Part shown: positions 47,439-59,000 of the stretch, piece by piece | Layout of the letters: each line of letters starts with the position of its first letter | How positions within the stretch are numbered: the stretch's first letter is position 1 | NCBI GenBank assembly: GCA_947034885.2 | Contig: OX344758.2 | Location: 12,923,067 to 12,987,066, forward strand | Direction: 5' to 3' | Source of the DNA: Thuidium tamariscinum | Taxonomy: Eukaryota; Streptophyta; Bryopsida; Hypnales; Thuidiaceae | DNA length: 64,000 nt | The notes under the pieces: model-generated | What the model was told of the DNA's origin: nothing | Database searches by the model: none | What the model saw: only the letters and a program-made list of their open reading frames with translations | Position numbers and translations under genes: made by a program

Positions 47439-48640
47439 TAGAGAAGAAGCTGTAAACAATTTCAAAAAAAATCAAGAGAACTCAAGATTAAAAGTGCAAC
47501 AATTGTATTGATACTGTATTGAGAATAGAAGAAGAAACAATACTCCTAGAAGATGTAAGCCAAAAAATATTAAAAAAAAGTCCATATATTCAATAGATGT
47601 ATGTCCTTGTATACTATAGAGAAAGAACATAAATAATTTTCTCTACCATTAGTCCAAAGAATTCTTACCTTCTCCCTAGTTGTCTATATAATTACAATTA
47701 ACTATACTGAACTATAGTAAGCTACAATGGAGTGCATTAAGACATTCTCTAGGCTTCCATGGCATTTGAATTCACAATAAAGTTATTGAATTTTGAATTT
47801 TATATAAATTAGGAAATTACTGTTAGTTTTATTTTGACTATGACAAAAGCAGAGGGCACATTAGTATATACCTTGCGATAAACTTATGGTGAAGATTTCA
47901 GCTTTATCTGAACTTCATGTTCAACATGAATTTTTCAGATGTTTTCATTCAAAACTTCACTGTAATTTCAAATTTACCAAGGATCATCTGATTATTTTTT
48001 GAACATATTAAAAACATATAATTTCATCTCCGAATCTTAAACATTAATTTTATTTTTCAAATACGGTGCATCACAGAGTGAAAACAATAAAAGAGTGTAA
48101 AGGACTGCGAAATCTGAAAATTAGCCTCATGACTGCACCAGTCTCCAAATTGTCCAATAAAGAGAAAATCATCACTGCAAGAAACAACGAACTTAGAGTT
48201 TCAATTCTAACTTGCATTCAACAAGTCAATAACTGCTTTCATTCCCCTCAACTTTCCGACCAAGAAAAAGCGCTTATTCCATTTCAGACACTGCATTGCA
48301 CAGGACATCAGGCAACCACTGATCAAGCATAATAAATTATCCTCACCACATCTCGTCAACCAAAGTGTGCAGCCCAACAGAAAACTCATTCCCAGTCCAG
48401 ACCTGTGTTACTACTAATAACTCAGTGTCCATTGTCATTCAGTCCAAGAGATCATCAACCCAAACATTGCAAAATCCTTGAAACACACACTACCGGTATG
48501 TACAATGATACTTACGAAGAGATAAAACACACTTGAAACACACCGACAACACCTAAGAAGAGACTGGATTCAGGGATTTTAGGATTAGGATTCAGGGTTC
48601 AGGGTTCAGGGTTTTTGAGGTTTGAGGGGTAAGATTAAGG
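47439..48640. other. intergenic, nothing recognised
   Basis: AT-rich DNA, then more mixed composition from about 48060. A short GGGTTCAGGGTTCAGGGTTT run occurs near 48592-48616. The short frames here lack family resemblance. The last part may be the distal 3' flank of the PLD gene. Confidence 0.45.
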
Positions 48641-48720
48641 GTTTCAGAGGTTTTCAAGCGGTGAGGATGGAGAGCAAAGTCTCAGACTTGGTGCCCAATA
48701 ATATCCTAGCCTCAAGCAAG
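48641..48720 (-). pseudogene. duplicated remnant of PLD C-terminal coding end
   Basis: On the minus strand this reads ARILLGTKSETLLSILTA followed by TGA. The real PLD end is [17 protein letters not shown] followed by TAA, 230 bp away at 48888-48950. The nucleotide match continues through the stop into GGTGAGGATGG and the following TTTCAGAGG/TTTCGGAGG flank. So the last 20 or so codons plus 3' flank were duplicated in tandem. It has no exon structure of its own and lies beyond the genuine stop, probably within the 3' UTR or just past it. Confidence 0.8.
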
Positions 48721-48887
48721 GAGGCTATCAACCCAAACACTGCAAACACAAACTGTCTACGCACAACGACACCTCAGAAGAAGTGTTGCACGATGAAACC
48801 TAAGAAGACTTAGGGTTGCACTGCGACGCCTAAGAAGACTTAGAGTTCTAAGAAATCCAGGGTTCGGGAATTGGGTTTCGGAGGTTC

Positions 48888-51800
48888 TTAAGTGGTGAGG
48901 ATGGGGGGCAAAGACTCCGATTTCGTCCCCAAAATCTTGGCCTGCGTGTCCGGGAAATGCTCCAACCCCGGAAGGTTGGACACCGTCCCATCCTGATCAA
49001 TTTGCACAGGGTAGCTAAGCAGATGCCCCGGCATGTCCACCACTTCTTCCCCAGCCCACATTTCCCAGTGCCGGTCCGCTACGGCATTGACCTCGCGGAT
49101 GCAGTCCAGCGTCCAAGGTTGAAGGTAGGCGTTGTCCAGCTTGCCGATGTGCTCGTACCACAGGCTCAATCGGAAGCCGTGGATGTGGGAGCGTGGGGGG
49201 CGCTGGGCAGCCAGGTGGAAAGGTTGGTATGCACCAATGGCGATCTCGGAGTCGCGGGCGCCGTCCAAGGAACGCTGGTTGATGTTGGCGGAGCCAATGA
49301 TGGTGTACTCGTCGTCCGCTGCAAGTAAGCACCGAGCAACATCATGGGTGCGTCAGCTCGCAGAATTTTGCATCATCAGGGAGAGAAACGACATTTCAAG
49401 TGTTCCTATATTGAGGAGTGAAAATTTTCACTATCGGAAGAAGCGATAAAAACGACATTTCAAGTGTTCCTACATTGAGGAGTGAGAGTTCTCACTGTCG
49501 GAAGAAGAGATAAAAATTGTTTAGGATTCCATCAAATAGAACCATAGTTTAGATGACGAATTGATACACACTGGGTCTACAGAAGGCGAGGGGATTCGTT
49601 ATCTACGAATTCGAAATTTTGTGCTAGGATGGACAAGCAAACGCTATATTCCAATAGGCATACCCAGTTGAGACACGTGAGAATTAAAAGACAATGCTCA
49701 TGTACGATGGGAACAAGAGTAGTTAACAAGTGGACCAGAATATTAATGGCCATACTTGGGGAGAATGTTCGGTGACTTTTGGAGGTTAACTGCAGGAATC
49801 TCGAGGATTGTCTAGCCCATGGACAAGCACAAAATCGATTAAGAATTTCTAGCAGAGGATATTCCTACCCCCGAGTTGCAGTTCTTAAACCTGGTTTTGC
49901 TAGTACGTCGTGAAGTTGCTACAGAAATTTGTTTCTCTTCCTTAGAATTTCAACGCAAAACTTTGTGGCTACAGAAGCAAAGGTTTCATAGCATAGGGCT
50001 TGAAAGCAAACCTGTGAAGAAGAGAGAGCTTCCCGGTTGCTTACCAATGAGCAGCTTGGAGTGTACGTAAATCATACTAAGAGGCAAACTAGGAGACTAG
50101 AAGGAGAAACGTAGAGGGTAACTACACGAAACTAAAGGCTTGTTCAGCCCCACGTTAAGCTCAAAATCAGCAATTTCAAGCAGCAAAGGTTCCTACACCC
50201 CGTTCGCGACCCATCCCCAAACAATACAAACTTCATTACTACAGACGCAGCATTGTGCTTGAAAGCAAAACCCTGAAGAGAGCCTTCGGACTACTTACCA
50301 ATGAGCATCTTCGAGTGTACGTAAATCATGAACCGCCGATGTTGTTGCGCCGCTTCATAGTTGCTCCCTGCATCCGGCTTCTCCGTTGGCTGAAACTCCC
50401 CTTCCTGATGCGTCTCCCGATTCGCCAAACAGAAAAACGTCAGATAATCCCTGGGATGCGCTTCCACCCCGGCCGCCCTGATCGCCGTCGCAATCTCCGT
50501 GTACATCATCTCCATGGTGTTGTGCTGCCAGTCCAGAATAGCCTGCACGGACCCGCTCTCCGGGATGCCCTCCGGCCACATGGGCACCACCACATAGACA
50601 GTGAACCGCTCGCCGTCCTCGATCTTGCTGCAAATCTTGCGCGTGAGCTCCATGGGGATGAGATGGAGAGCTCCGGCATCTTGATCTTGTTTCCAGGCGA
50701 AGCAGCTTCCCAGGAAGTACTGATTCTCGATGTAAATGAAGTTCTTGGCGCGGCGGATGGCGTTGATGTAAGCGTCCTGGATACTGCGGTCGATCGTGTT
50801 GTTTTTGCCGCAGGTCAGACCAGCACGGGCGACAGTTTCGGGGTCGTCGGGGAAACCGAAAGCCGCACCTGTGACGTCGAAGAAGGAGAAAAGAATGTCA
50901 AGGTTTGTAATTTTCTAGTCCTGCGCCTGAAGATTTCCTCCAGTTACAATGGACGTGAACAATTCTACGTGTGTCCCAATTTCTGGTTTTCCACTTGACT
51001 CTGATTTTTCACTTCACCATTGGAAGTAAGGGGGTCGCCATCACAAAAGAGCAGTTCACGTTGTGTGTGGGGTCTATGCAAACGCAGGAAATACACACGT
51101 AGAACTGGTTTACAATGTAAGTGCCATCTACAGAAGTGACTTGTAAGAAATGAAATACTTCGAGATACTATAACAGGCAAAGATGCATTCATGGACAGGA
51201 GGAAATGTCTATCAAGGCTTAGAATAGTGCCTTCTTTCAGTTTCCTATGTTTCACATTTAGAAGTAGTTAAAGAGGGTCTACATGACAGCAATTCGGAGA
51301 CATTGTGGAGTCTACGCTAACGTAGGAAAGACACACGTAGAATTTGATTTACGGTGCACTTTCATCCGGAGTGGTGACTTCTCACCGTCCATCAAAGATG
51401 CTTCCATGGGACACCTCAGAGATGGAATCCTTATGGTTCAAGAGAAAGTCTAGGCTCGTGATTCCCAGGCAGCCAGTTACTTCAAGCTTCTAGAATCCTT
51501 CATACAGTATCCAAATACCCCATGTTATCGTGCATTTGAATCCTTCCAAAACGGGGACAAGACACACACGGAAAGGATTCCGTCCTCTCACAGAAGCAAA
51601 AGCGTGTACAAACGATGTGCACAGACAGACATTGACTGATAATGGCCAAATTTCTTTACCTGCATCAATGGACCTGAACAGCTGCACCGTCCACGTATCC
51701 GGATCGTCTTCTTCTGCCACCGCGGACGGCGGATCGATCGTGTCGACGTCCTTGATCGGAAGGAGCAGCTCCGCTTTCGCCTGCTTCTGCCACCTTTGCT

Positions 51801-53866
51801 CAAAGTTCCACAGCACATCCCACGCCACAGGTCCTTCCAACCGCGAGTGAATATCATGCCACGGCTCCCTCGGCCCTCCCTTCGCCGTGGAGGTTCCAGG
51901 ATAATTCGGCTGGTGGAAGTCATTCATGTTGAGATCATTCAACGTACGGAACAAAGAATGGTTCTGATTATCATACCGACCATCACAGAGATCAATCCCG
52001 CCCACGAAGCTCAAGATCCTCCGCCTGCCCGTGTCGGACCCTGGAAGAGGCGCATCCACAATGATCGTCTTCTGGTGATGCGTGAACATGTTGCCGATCG
52101 CAAGGCCCTGGACTACGGTCAAGCTGTCGTCAGGGTTACGAGGACAGAGGTGACAGTTCACTTGACTGCCCTCAAAGTAAGCCTCAGTGTCTTCGTCGTG
52201 AGTGGCCATCAAACCGTCTCTGTGGAAAACCTCGAGGGAGGTTCTGTCGTCCCAGACAAGGAGGTTCACGCGCACGCCCTCCGCGGCTTTCTTCTTCAGA
52301 AGCTCACCAAGTGTCACGCCCTGCGACTCGGGAACAGGTCGATTCGGGTCGCGCACGAGGAGAATCTCGCAGTACACGGACCAACCTGTGACAAGGATTA
52401 GTAAACATGGGCAAATTCGGACAAATCTGTAGGTTCTGGTGGCCAGTTTCTTCAATCAACATGTAAGATTTTATTAAATTTAAAATTAGTATAACACTAC
52501 TAGAATTTAGGGAGTTCAGCAAGGTTTTCCAGCAACGACTCGAGCAACACCCAACAATTGAGAACATGCTTGAGCAACCACTTTCAGCAAATACGGCAAT
52601 TTCGCAACACGCTCTAGCGAAAATACAACGTCTTCCAGCATTTTTTTTCTATAGGTTTTGATGCTCGATTTCTTCGATCGATTTGTAGGAATTTAGTACA
52701 TCTCACTCCTAGGATTTGCACAGTACGTTGAGCAACGTGTTTCAGCGACGTTTCGAGCAACATTCAACAGTTTGGAGCAATCATGCTTGAACACTCATTG
52801 TATGCAAACATGCAAACCTTCCAGGATGCTTCAGCAAACATGCCACGTTCTTCAGCCAGCAGGTTCCAAAACGTAGTTCACTTTAAAAACGTTGAACGTC
52901 AACTTTGAAACCATATTTCAGTGTAATCAACAACGTTCAAACATTACTACAAACGTTGCTGTAGGGGGCGAATTTGGGTAATGTTTCTTATTGATCGGCT
53001 TTTACTGACCGATTTCTTCAATCACTCTGTACGAGATCAGTGCATCTGTAATTCGTCTCAATGTGTTTCGTTTCACGAACCTGTGATGTACACCAAGTGG
53101 CGAGCGTTGTTGATAGCCTCAAAGACATCTTCCCAGCAGTGCGTGGGTTGCCTCAGCTGCCCCCCCGCTTGGTAAATCTGCGGCAAGAACCCGTCCACCA
53201 TGTGCGCATCCTGGTAGAGTGTCACCTTGCATCCTTTCCGCTGGGGGAAGTAGCAATACGGGACGCCCTTGTACCGAGGATCGGCCACTCCTTCTCCCCA
53301 GTGAGGATCATGAGAAGCCTCGTAGAATTGGAGCTTGAAATGGATCTCCCCGTCAACCGGGTCTTCACCGCGGTAGAGCTGGTACCAATTGTCCACGGGC
53401 TCTCCTGAAAGTAGGGTTTCGGCCGGAATCTTCGCCCGACCGACGACCACCGTACCGGGTACCGATGCGTCCTTAACGGAAACCGTGAGCTCGGAGACCG
53501 TGTGGCAGCAGTAAATGCGAAAGGATTCGTTCCAGATGGGTTCCCCTTTCTGTTCCTTGAGAATGCGAGTGCGACCCACGCGAGAGCTTTCTAAATCAAC
53601 GGTGGCGTAGTACTGGCTTTCGCCAATGATAGCGTCTTGGGCGCTCTCCAACAACTGGAAACATCAGCAATGTCAGTTGGAAGGTTCTCAAAGACCTCGA
53701 GACATTTCCAGTTACCATAGAAGGAAAGCACCCTAGCAGTCATTGCAATGCTCACCGATTTGAAGAAATGTCCGATTCTCTTGTGTTTCTTTTCCGATGG
53801 GGTCGCTATGCCGCGACCCTCGAAGACCGTCACATGCAAAGTCCCGTGCAAGAGAACCTTCGCCAT
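48888..53866 (-). CDS. phospholipase D alpha
   Basis: Hydrolyses phosphatidylcholine and related phospholipids to phosphatidic acid, a membrane signal in plant stress and hormone responses. Five coding exons: 53866-53756, 53654-53081, 52385-51660, 50868-50299 and 49318-48888, all in phase, giving 803 residues (plant PLD alpha is typically about 800-810). The N-terminal C2 domain (about 1-150) begins [17 protein letters not shown] and should bind Ca2+ and lipid. HKD motif 1 is HQKTIIVD (H332, K334, D339); motif 2 is HSKMLIAD (H655, K657, D662), split by intron 4 after Ile660. The C-terminus [17 protein letters not shown] is the usual alpha-class ending. The ATG at 53866 is in strong context (ACCATGG). 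The gene has an apparent 5' UTR intron. Introns 2, 3 and 4 contain internal duplications. No HKD residue is missing. Confidence 0.96.
49389..49516. repeat. 64-bp tandem duplication in PLD intron 4
   Basis: Units 49389-49452 and 49453-49516 both start CGACATTTCAAGTGTTCCTA and end GATAAAAA, with about five differences. Entirely intronic. Confidence 0.9.
49988..50075 (-). pseudogene. intronic copy of PLD exon 4 end with splice donor
   Basis: On the minus strand, bases 50075-50045 read ATGATTTACGTACACTCCAAGCTGCTCATTG (31 nt, positions given), encoding [10 protein letters not shown], followed by the donor GTAAGC at 50044. The true exon 4 end at 50299 encodes [10 protein letters not shown] and is followed by GTAAGT. 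Homology continues into the intron (CTTTCAAGC). The two copies are offset by about 254 bp. The copy contains the His and Lys of HKD motif 2 and a usable donor, but an in-frame TAG three codons into the intron blocks read-through from the real exon. Confidence 0.88.
51069..51380. repeat. diverged duplication in PLD intron 3
   Basis: GTCTATGCAAACGCAGGAAA with CACACGTAGAA and AGTGACTT (51069-51139) is repeated about 241 bp on as GTCTACGCTAACGTAGGAAA with CACACGTAGAA and GGTGACTT (51310-51380). Both lie wholly within the intron between exons 3 and 4. The copies are old, with about 25 per cent difference by eye. Confidence 0.75.
52427..53060. repeat. degenerate tandem repeat in PLD intron 2
   Basis: Two long units begin near 52427 and 52650, sharing TAGGTT, TTTCTTC(A/G)ATC, a GAATTTAG phrase, then CGAGCAAC(A)CCCAACA/CGAGCAACATTCAACA, CATGCTTGA and CTTCCAG. 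A third partial unit near 53000-53060 (GATTTCTTCAATC, GATCAGTGCATCT) abuts the exon 2 donor. The intron therefore seems to have grown by repeated duplication. Confidence 0.65.
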
Positions 53867-53879
53867 GGTGGTACCGTTC

Positions 53880-54178
53880 CTGCACACAACACTCACAGAT
53901 CCGTAAATGCATCGCCCCACAAACCAGTAAACCCGTCAATCGACAAGTGTTCCATCACCATCAGATGCAAACAAAAATTTCATAAATTCCAAGCTCACCA
54001 AGCGAAAACGAAACACAACTTCCAAATGTAACGCTCTCTAACGACCCACCCAAGATCTACCCACCTGAGATCTACTCTCCACAAATCCTCCCCTCGAACC
54101 CAACTCACTTCCAACACCAGCTAGCCACCAAAATCAAACCCAAAACCACCGCAACCAAGTACCAATCTCTCCATACCT
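53880..54178 (-). other. predicted 5' UTR intron of PLD
   Basis: The donor GGAGGCAG|GTATGG at 54178 and the acceptor TTGTGTGCAG at 53880 lie just upstream of the start codon, leaving a 13-nt leader on the coding exon (53879-53867). Plant PLD alpha genes are known to carry an intron in the 5' leader, so this is expected. The transcription start would lie beyond 54180. Confidence 0.65.
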
Positions 54179-54802
54179 GCCTCCGATCGAAGCTAGCTCC
54201 CGCGAGTCTTCACCCCAAAAGCTCCAATTGATCCTCCAACGTCAGTAGTCACGCAATCGGGCCTGCAATGAGCAAAACGTGAGCCAATCTGTGGGACAAG
54301 GCAGGGGGACTTCGATCGAACTTAGCTGAGTTAGGAGCGACAGCTGCACGTTTGAAATGGCAGCAGGTGGCAAAGCAGTAGGAAACCTGTGAATGCGGAG
54401 CTTAGTCTATTTCTTTAGTATATTTCAACGCGGCCTTTCCGGTAGTAGGTCAGTACCTCCAAAAGCACTGTGGGAGGAGCTTATCTCATCCGAAAGTCGT
54501 GAGAAATCTCGGGATGTGCGTTCAGGAAGCGACTGAGGATTTAGGGTTGTGTTTATGGACCTAGTCGCCGGTTTGGTGTCTTGTCAGTGAGTTGGGGCCT
54601 GTTCGCTGGCTGCTGCGGAACTGGCATGGGCGACGGAATCTTTCAGGGCTAAAGTTGCAGGGCTAAGAGCATCTCCACTGCAACACCTCATGCCGGACTG
54701 TCATGAGTTCCTGCAGCAGGCAGGGAACTGGGAGCCGGAGTACCGGACACTGCAGACAGGAACCCCCATCCCGGCAAGAAAGAGAGATTGTTTGACTTTA
54801 AG
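54179..54802. other. PLD promoter side and spacer
   Basis: It contains the remaining PLD leader and presumed promoter. From about 54660 a GC-richer tract with AAGAGCATCTCCACTGC and a GTTCC/GGAAC-type inverted arrangement up to 54775 resembles a small DNA element related to family F, but the boundaries are uncertain. Confidence 0.4.
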
Positions 54803-56061
54803 TTAACCCCTAAATGCCCAAGGCCTATTTTGAGCTTCTTGGAATTTGCTCTAAATTGAACAAAAATTCAACATTTTGATAAATTGAATCAATTTTTTTT
54901 AATTGTAACCATACAAATTCAAAGTAGACATGTTAGAAAGGACATAGGAAAAGAAAACACAACATTATCACTTATAGATTGAAAGATTGTAATGTTTGAT
55001 CATGAAGGTGTAAAAACTATGAAAATCTTTTAGCTCTCTTCTTGCATGTCAAATTTAAAATTTTGGTCACCAAAAAAATATGAGGTTGAAGGGCCTAACA
55101 AGCATAACCCCAATCAAGTTATGGCTTTTCAAAATCTACTCTACAATTTTCTTAAATGAATTTTAGTGTGATTTTCTCTTTAAGATCTAGTGTATTCGAG
55201 GCTCATTTCCAAGAGTCCTTAACACTATAGAATGTCAAGATTGCAATGGGTACCCTTGCACTAAATCTTAAATAGAAAAATCATATTCATTCATTTTCAA
55301 AATCGGATTATTGATGCTAAAACTAAACTTCAAAAAGAATCTTCCAAAAATATAAACTACTAGAAAAAAAAAATTGGTAAGGTTTTATTTAACTTCAAAG
55401 CTTCTTTGACACCACTTTTTGGTGCCTTGGGCATTTAGGGGTTAACCCATAAATGCCAAAATCTAGTGTTTGCAAAACTTTGAAGTTAAGTAAAACCTAA
55501 CCTAGTTTCTTTGTTTGTAGTTTATATTTTTGGAAATTTCTTTTTGAAGTCTAGTTTAAGCATAAAAAAAAACTTGAAAATGAACAATTATGATTTTTCT
55601 ATTCAAGAATTTGTGCAAGGATGCCCATTGCAATCTTGGAAATGAACCTTGGATACACTAGATCTTGGAGAAAAAAACACATTATTTAGAAATTCATCTA
55701 AAAAATTATAGATTAGATGTTGAGAAGTCATAAATTGATTGGAAATATGCATATTAGGCCCTTCCACCTCATATTTCTTTGATGCCCAACTTTTTAGATT
55801 TGACATGTGAAAAGAGGTCCAAAAGACTTTAGGTCACTTTTGTTGTTTTAATACCCTCGGGATCAAACTTTATAATCTTTCAATCCATAAGTGATATTGA
55901 TGTTGTGGTTTTTTATTAATTGATCTCTAATATGTCTAATTTGAATTTGTATAGTTATGTTTTTCAAAAAAATTGATAAAACATATCAAAATGTTGGCTT
56001 TTTCTTCAATTTGAAGTAGATTTCTAAAAGCTCAAAAAAGGCCTTGGGTATTTAGGGGTTA
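54803..56061. mobile_element. inverted pair of TTAA-flanked (family B) elements
   Basis: The first element runs 54803-55445 and begins TTAACCCCTAAATGCCCAAG. The second runs 55442-56061 and ends CCTTGGGTATTTAGGGGTTA. They share the central TTAA at 55442-55445 and are mirror images: AACTTCAAAG near 55391 pairs with CTTTGAAGTTAAGT near 55480, and outer words pair along the length (ACAAATTCAAAGTAGACATG with a mirrored TGTCTAATTTGAATTTGTAT). The transcript would fold into a stem of about 600 bp. No protein is encoded; a 67-codon frame inside is incidental. Confidence 0.82.
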
Positions 56062-59000
56062 TCCTTTGAAGGAAGAACTTATAACCATGAAATTCATTCA
56101 TTTTGATGCACGATGTTAAATTTTTTCCACAAACTATAAACAATAAAATAAAATTTGTGGTACCCAAAGGTAAAAGTAAAAAACAGATCCCCCCCCATTT
56201 TGTGTTGTGTTTTGGGTATGTTCTTGATTTTCCATAGCTAATTTGGAGTCATGGTTGCTAGTATGTGAGCTTCAAAAGTTTGAGCCTATGAACCTAGAAT
56301 TCTACACACCTATAATATAGGTGTTTATTTTATAGACATTTCAATGTTTTTAGTGTATTTATGTTCTAAACACCTATATTATAGGTGTTTATGTTATAAA
56401 CACCTTCAATGAGTGTAGGATACTTACTTATACTTAAGCTCAAGGCTCACAAGCTCACACTTCTATGCTCACATATTAGCATCGTTGAATTTGGAGTCTC
56501 TAATTGCAAATATGAATTCATAATTTGCAAAAAAATAATAGATATTTTTTTTTAAAAATTAAGCATTTCTCCTTGGTGTAAATCCAAGCAGCTAGTTCTA
56601 CTTTAGGAGATGGATTTATTGGCCTCACATTTCAATACCATGGGAATTATCAATTTATAAAATCAAAAGGCATTCATCAAACGTCAAACTAGTATAGGAG
56701 CTCTTTCCTTTGGACAAATATTTTACGGATGAATAGTTGCACTTCTATCCAAGACAAAAAGATACTCTATCATCTATTGAATACTAAACATTTGTGAATA
56801 TTTATAGGTTAATTATGTAAAGATGCAATCTTTTATGACAAAGGTAGTCATCAAAATTCTTTGATTATTAGGCCAATAGGTGCATTCTTTCCTCCTACAA
56901 TTAATAGTTAAATCATCCATTGGACTACTCTTATCCTCAACATCCTAATGGGATTACAAGAAATAGATTGAAAATTTATAATGAACAATGTTAGATAGTT
57001 TGCAACAAGGCATGTAACTATTGTAAGTAGTGTCATTACATTGGCTTAAATTTGGAAAGAGCTACTTACACTAGTCTATACTTATTAGACATAATGATAA
57101 AGTAACTTCATCTATAACTATACAAAATAAGCTTCAAAGCATAACTAATATGTTTTAGAAAATAGACTTAGTCAATAAATGACCCTTAATTTGTAGAAGG
57201 GTGTCAAAGAAAGGTTTAAGTAAGAATACTACCAAAGGAACACAATACGAAAATTTCATCAGACTAAATTTGGGTGCTTCAAAGAGTTCCATCATGTATT
57301 TTTCTCAAATTTCAGCTCCTTGTCCCTCATTGCAAACACTTTACAATTATCTTTAATGAAAAACAATTTTCACACATTAATAAATGATTATAAATCAAAA
57401 TGCAAGTGGCTCTATAATTTTTCAAAATAATCTGAATTATTTACAAATTTTCAAAGATGCAAGGGATAGAAGGCTAAAAATGTAGTGTAGGTGATGCCAA
57501 AATCTATTTGATATGCATTCACAAAAATGACACTAGTAGTATCAAAACACTACATGTTTTTTGAGGCCACTAGAAAACTATGAGTTCCCAAACTATGAAA
57601 ATATTATAGGAATGTTGGAATCATTGCTATGTAGACAAGCTAATGTAGTCAAGACATTGCCTTGTCAAACAATATTAATTGACATTTTTAAATTAATTAT
57701 CAAATAATTTATTTTTAAAATTTAAAATTTTAATACTTTTCAAATTAAAATTAATAATAATAATAGTATTCCTAATTCAAATATTCAGACTAATAGTATC
57801 TAATCTAGAGCATATGGAACAATTTGAGAAAATAGCCTTGAATCAAAATACTAAAGGCATCAAATAAAACCTAATGGATGCCGTGTAGAAGACATTGAAG
57901 TTAAAGGAAATGTACTCAAATTGTCCACTTATAAGGGTGTCACCTCCACAATTTCATAAATAGAGTTCCTCAATAACTAAAATGGCCCCCAATTCTACCT
58001 TACAAAGTCATTCTTATACTCACTTGACTTTGGGTATCCTTCCTATTCAATTGCCCTTCAAAAATAGTGATTAGTTTTTAGGAGTACACAATTTTAGGTG
58101 GAGTTTCCTTATTCAGTTGAAAATATAAAATTTTGTTTGCAACAAGCTGGAGTGCCAAAGTATGCACAAACTGCCACATGTCAACTTTCCAATCCCTTGT
58201 TTGCATTGCAAAAAAGCCTATGACCCTAACAAACCATAGCTTTTGATCTATAAAACTTCCCAACTTTGCCCACAAAGTAAACTTGCAATTGTTGTGTTGG
58301 AGTCGGCTTTGCAATTTTGGCACCACTGCTCGCACCACTGCCATCTCTATATATACACCTACCAAGTTTCTAAGTGAAGTCAAGATGCTCTAAGAGACCT
58401 TGGATTTACTAGGTGGATTATGAATGTTTTAAGAAGCTTACTAGTTGAGCTAGAAGAAATGGATAAAGTACATTCAATATATTGAGAAAACAATTTTTAA
58501 CCATTCTTCAATAATGTCACTAATGTGATCACTTGGTGATTCATGATTATTGTCCAACATTCTAAATGAGTTCATGTAGGGATGAGAAAGAAAAACATTG
58601 CAAGAATGAAGATCTACAATTTAGATTTTTCTTAGGCCATAATAATTTATTTTGTCAAAAAAGCTCAAATTCTACAAATGCTTTGATTTAGAAATCTTTT
58701 GGAATTTGAATTGCCTTTCCCAAGTTTCATGATTTTTTGTTTCTATCTAAGTAGGAAGAAACTATATTATAGGAGCTTAGCTAAAAAAATTGTCATTGTC
58801 AAATTTTTCAGAAAACTATGTGAATTAAAAGATGGTATTTATTTAATTCAAAGGGGGGAAATTTTGTATAATATTTAAGGCTATAATGATGGGATTCATG
58901 AAATGCTACATATTCTAGTGTATAAAAATCAAGCTATGTAAAAACATGTATTAGAAATTTTAATTGAGTACATCATACAGAGACTTCCTAGTGGCTAATT

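Noticed and set aside
50255-50998. Plus-strand 247-codon frame
   Set aside because: Mirror of PLD exon 4 and intron 3; the reverse strand encodes conserved PLD motifs.
51119-51137. GTGCCATCTACAGAAGTG in PLD intron 3 as a fragment of MITE family A
   Set aside because: Only about 12 bases match the subterminal motif and there are no ends nearby, so chance is more likely.
51796-52401. Plus-strand 201-codon frame
   Set aside because: Antisense to PLD exon 3, including HKD motif 1.
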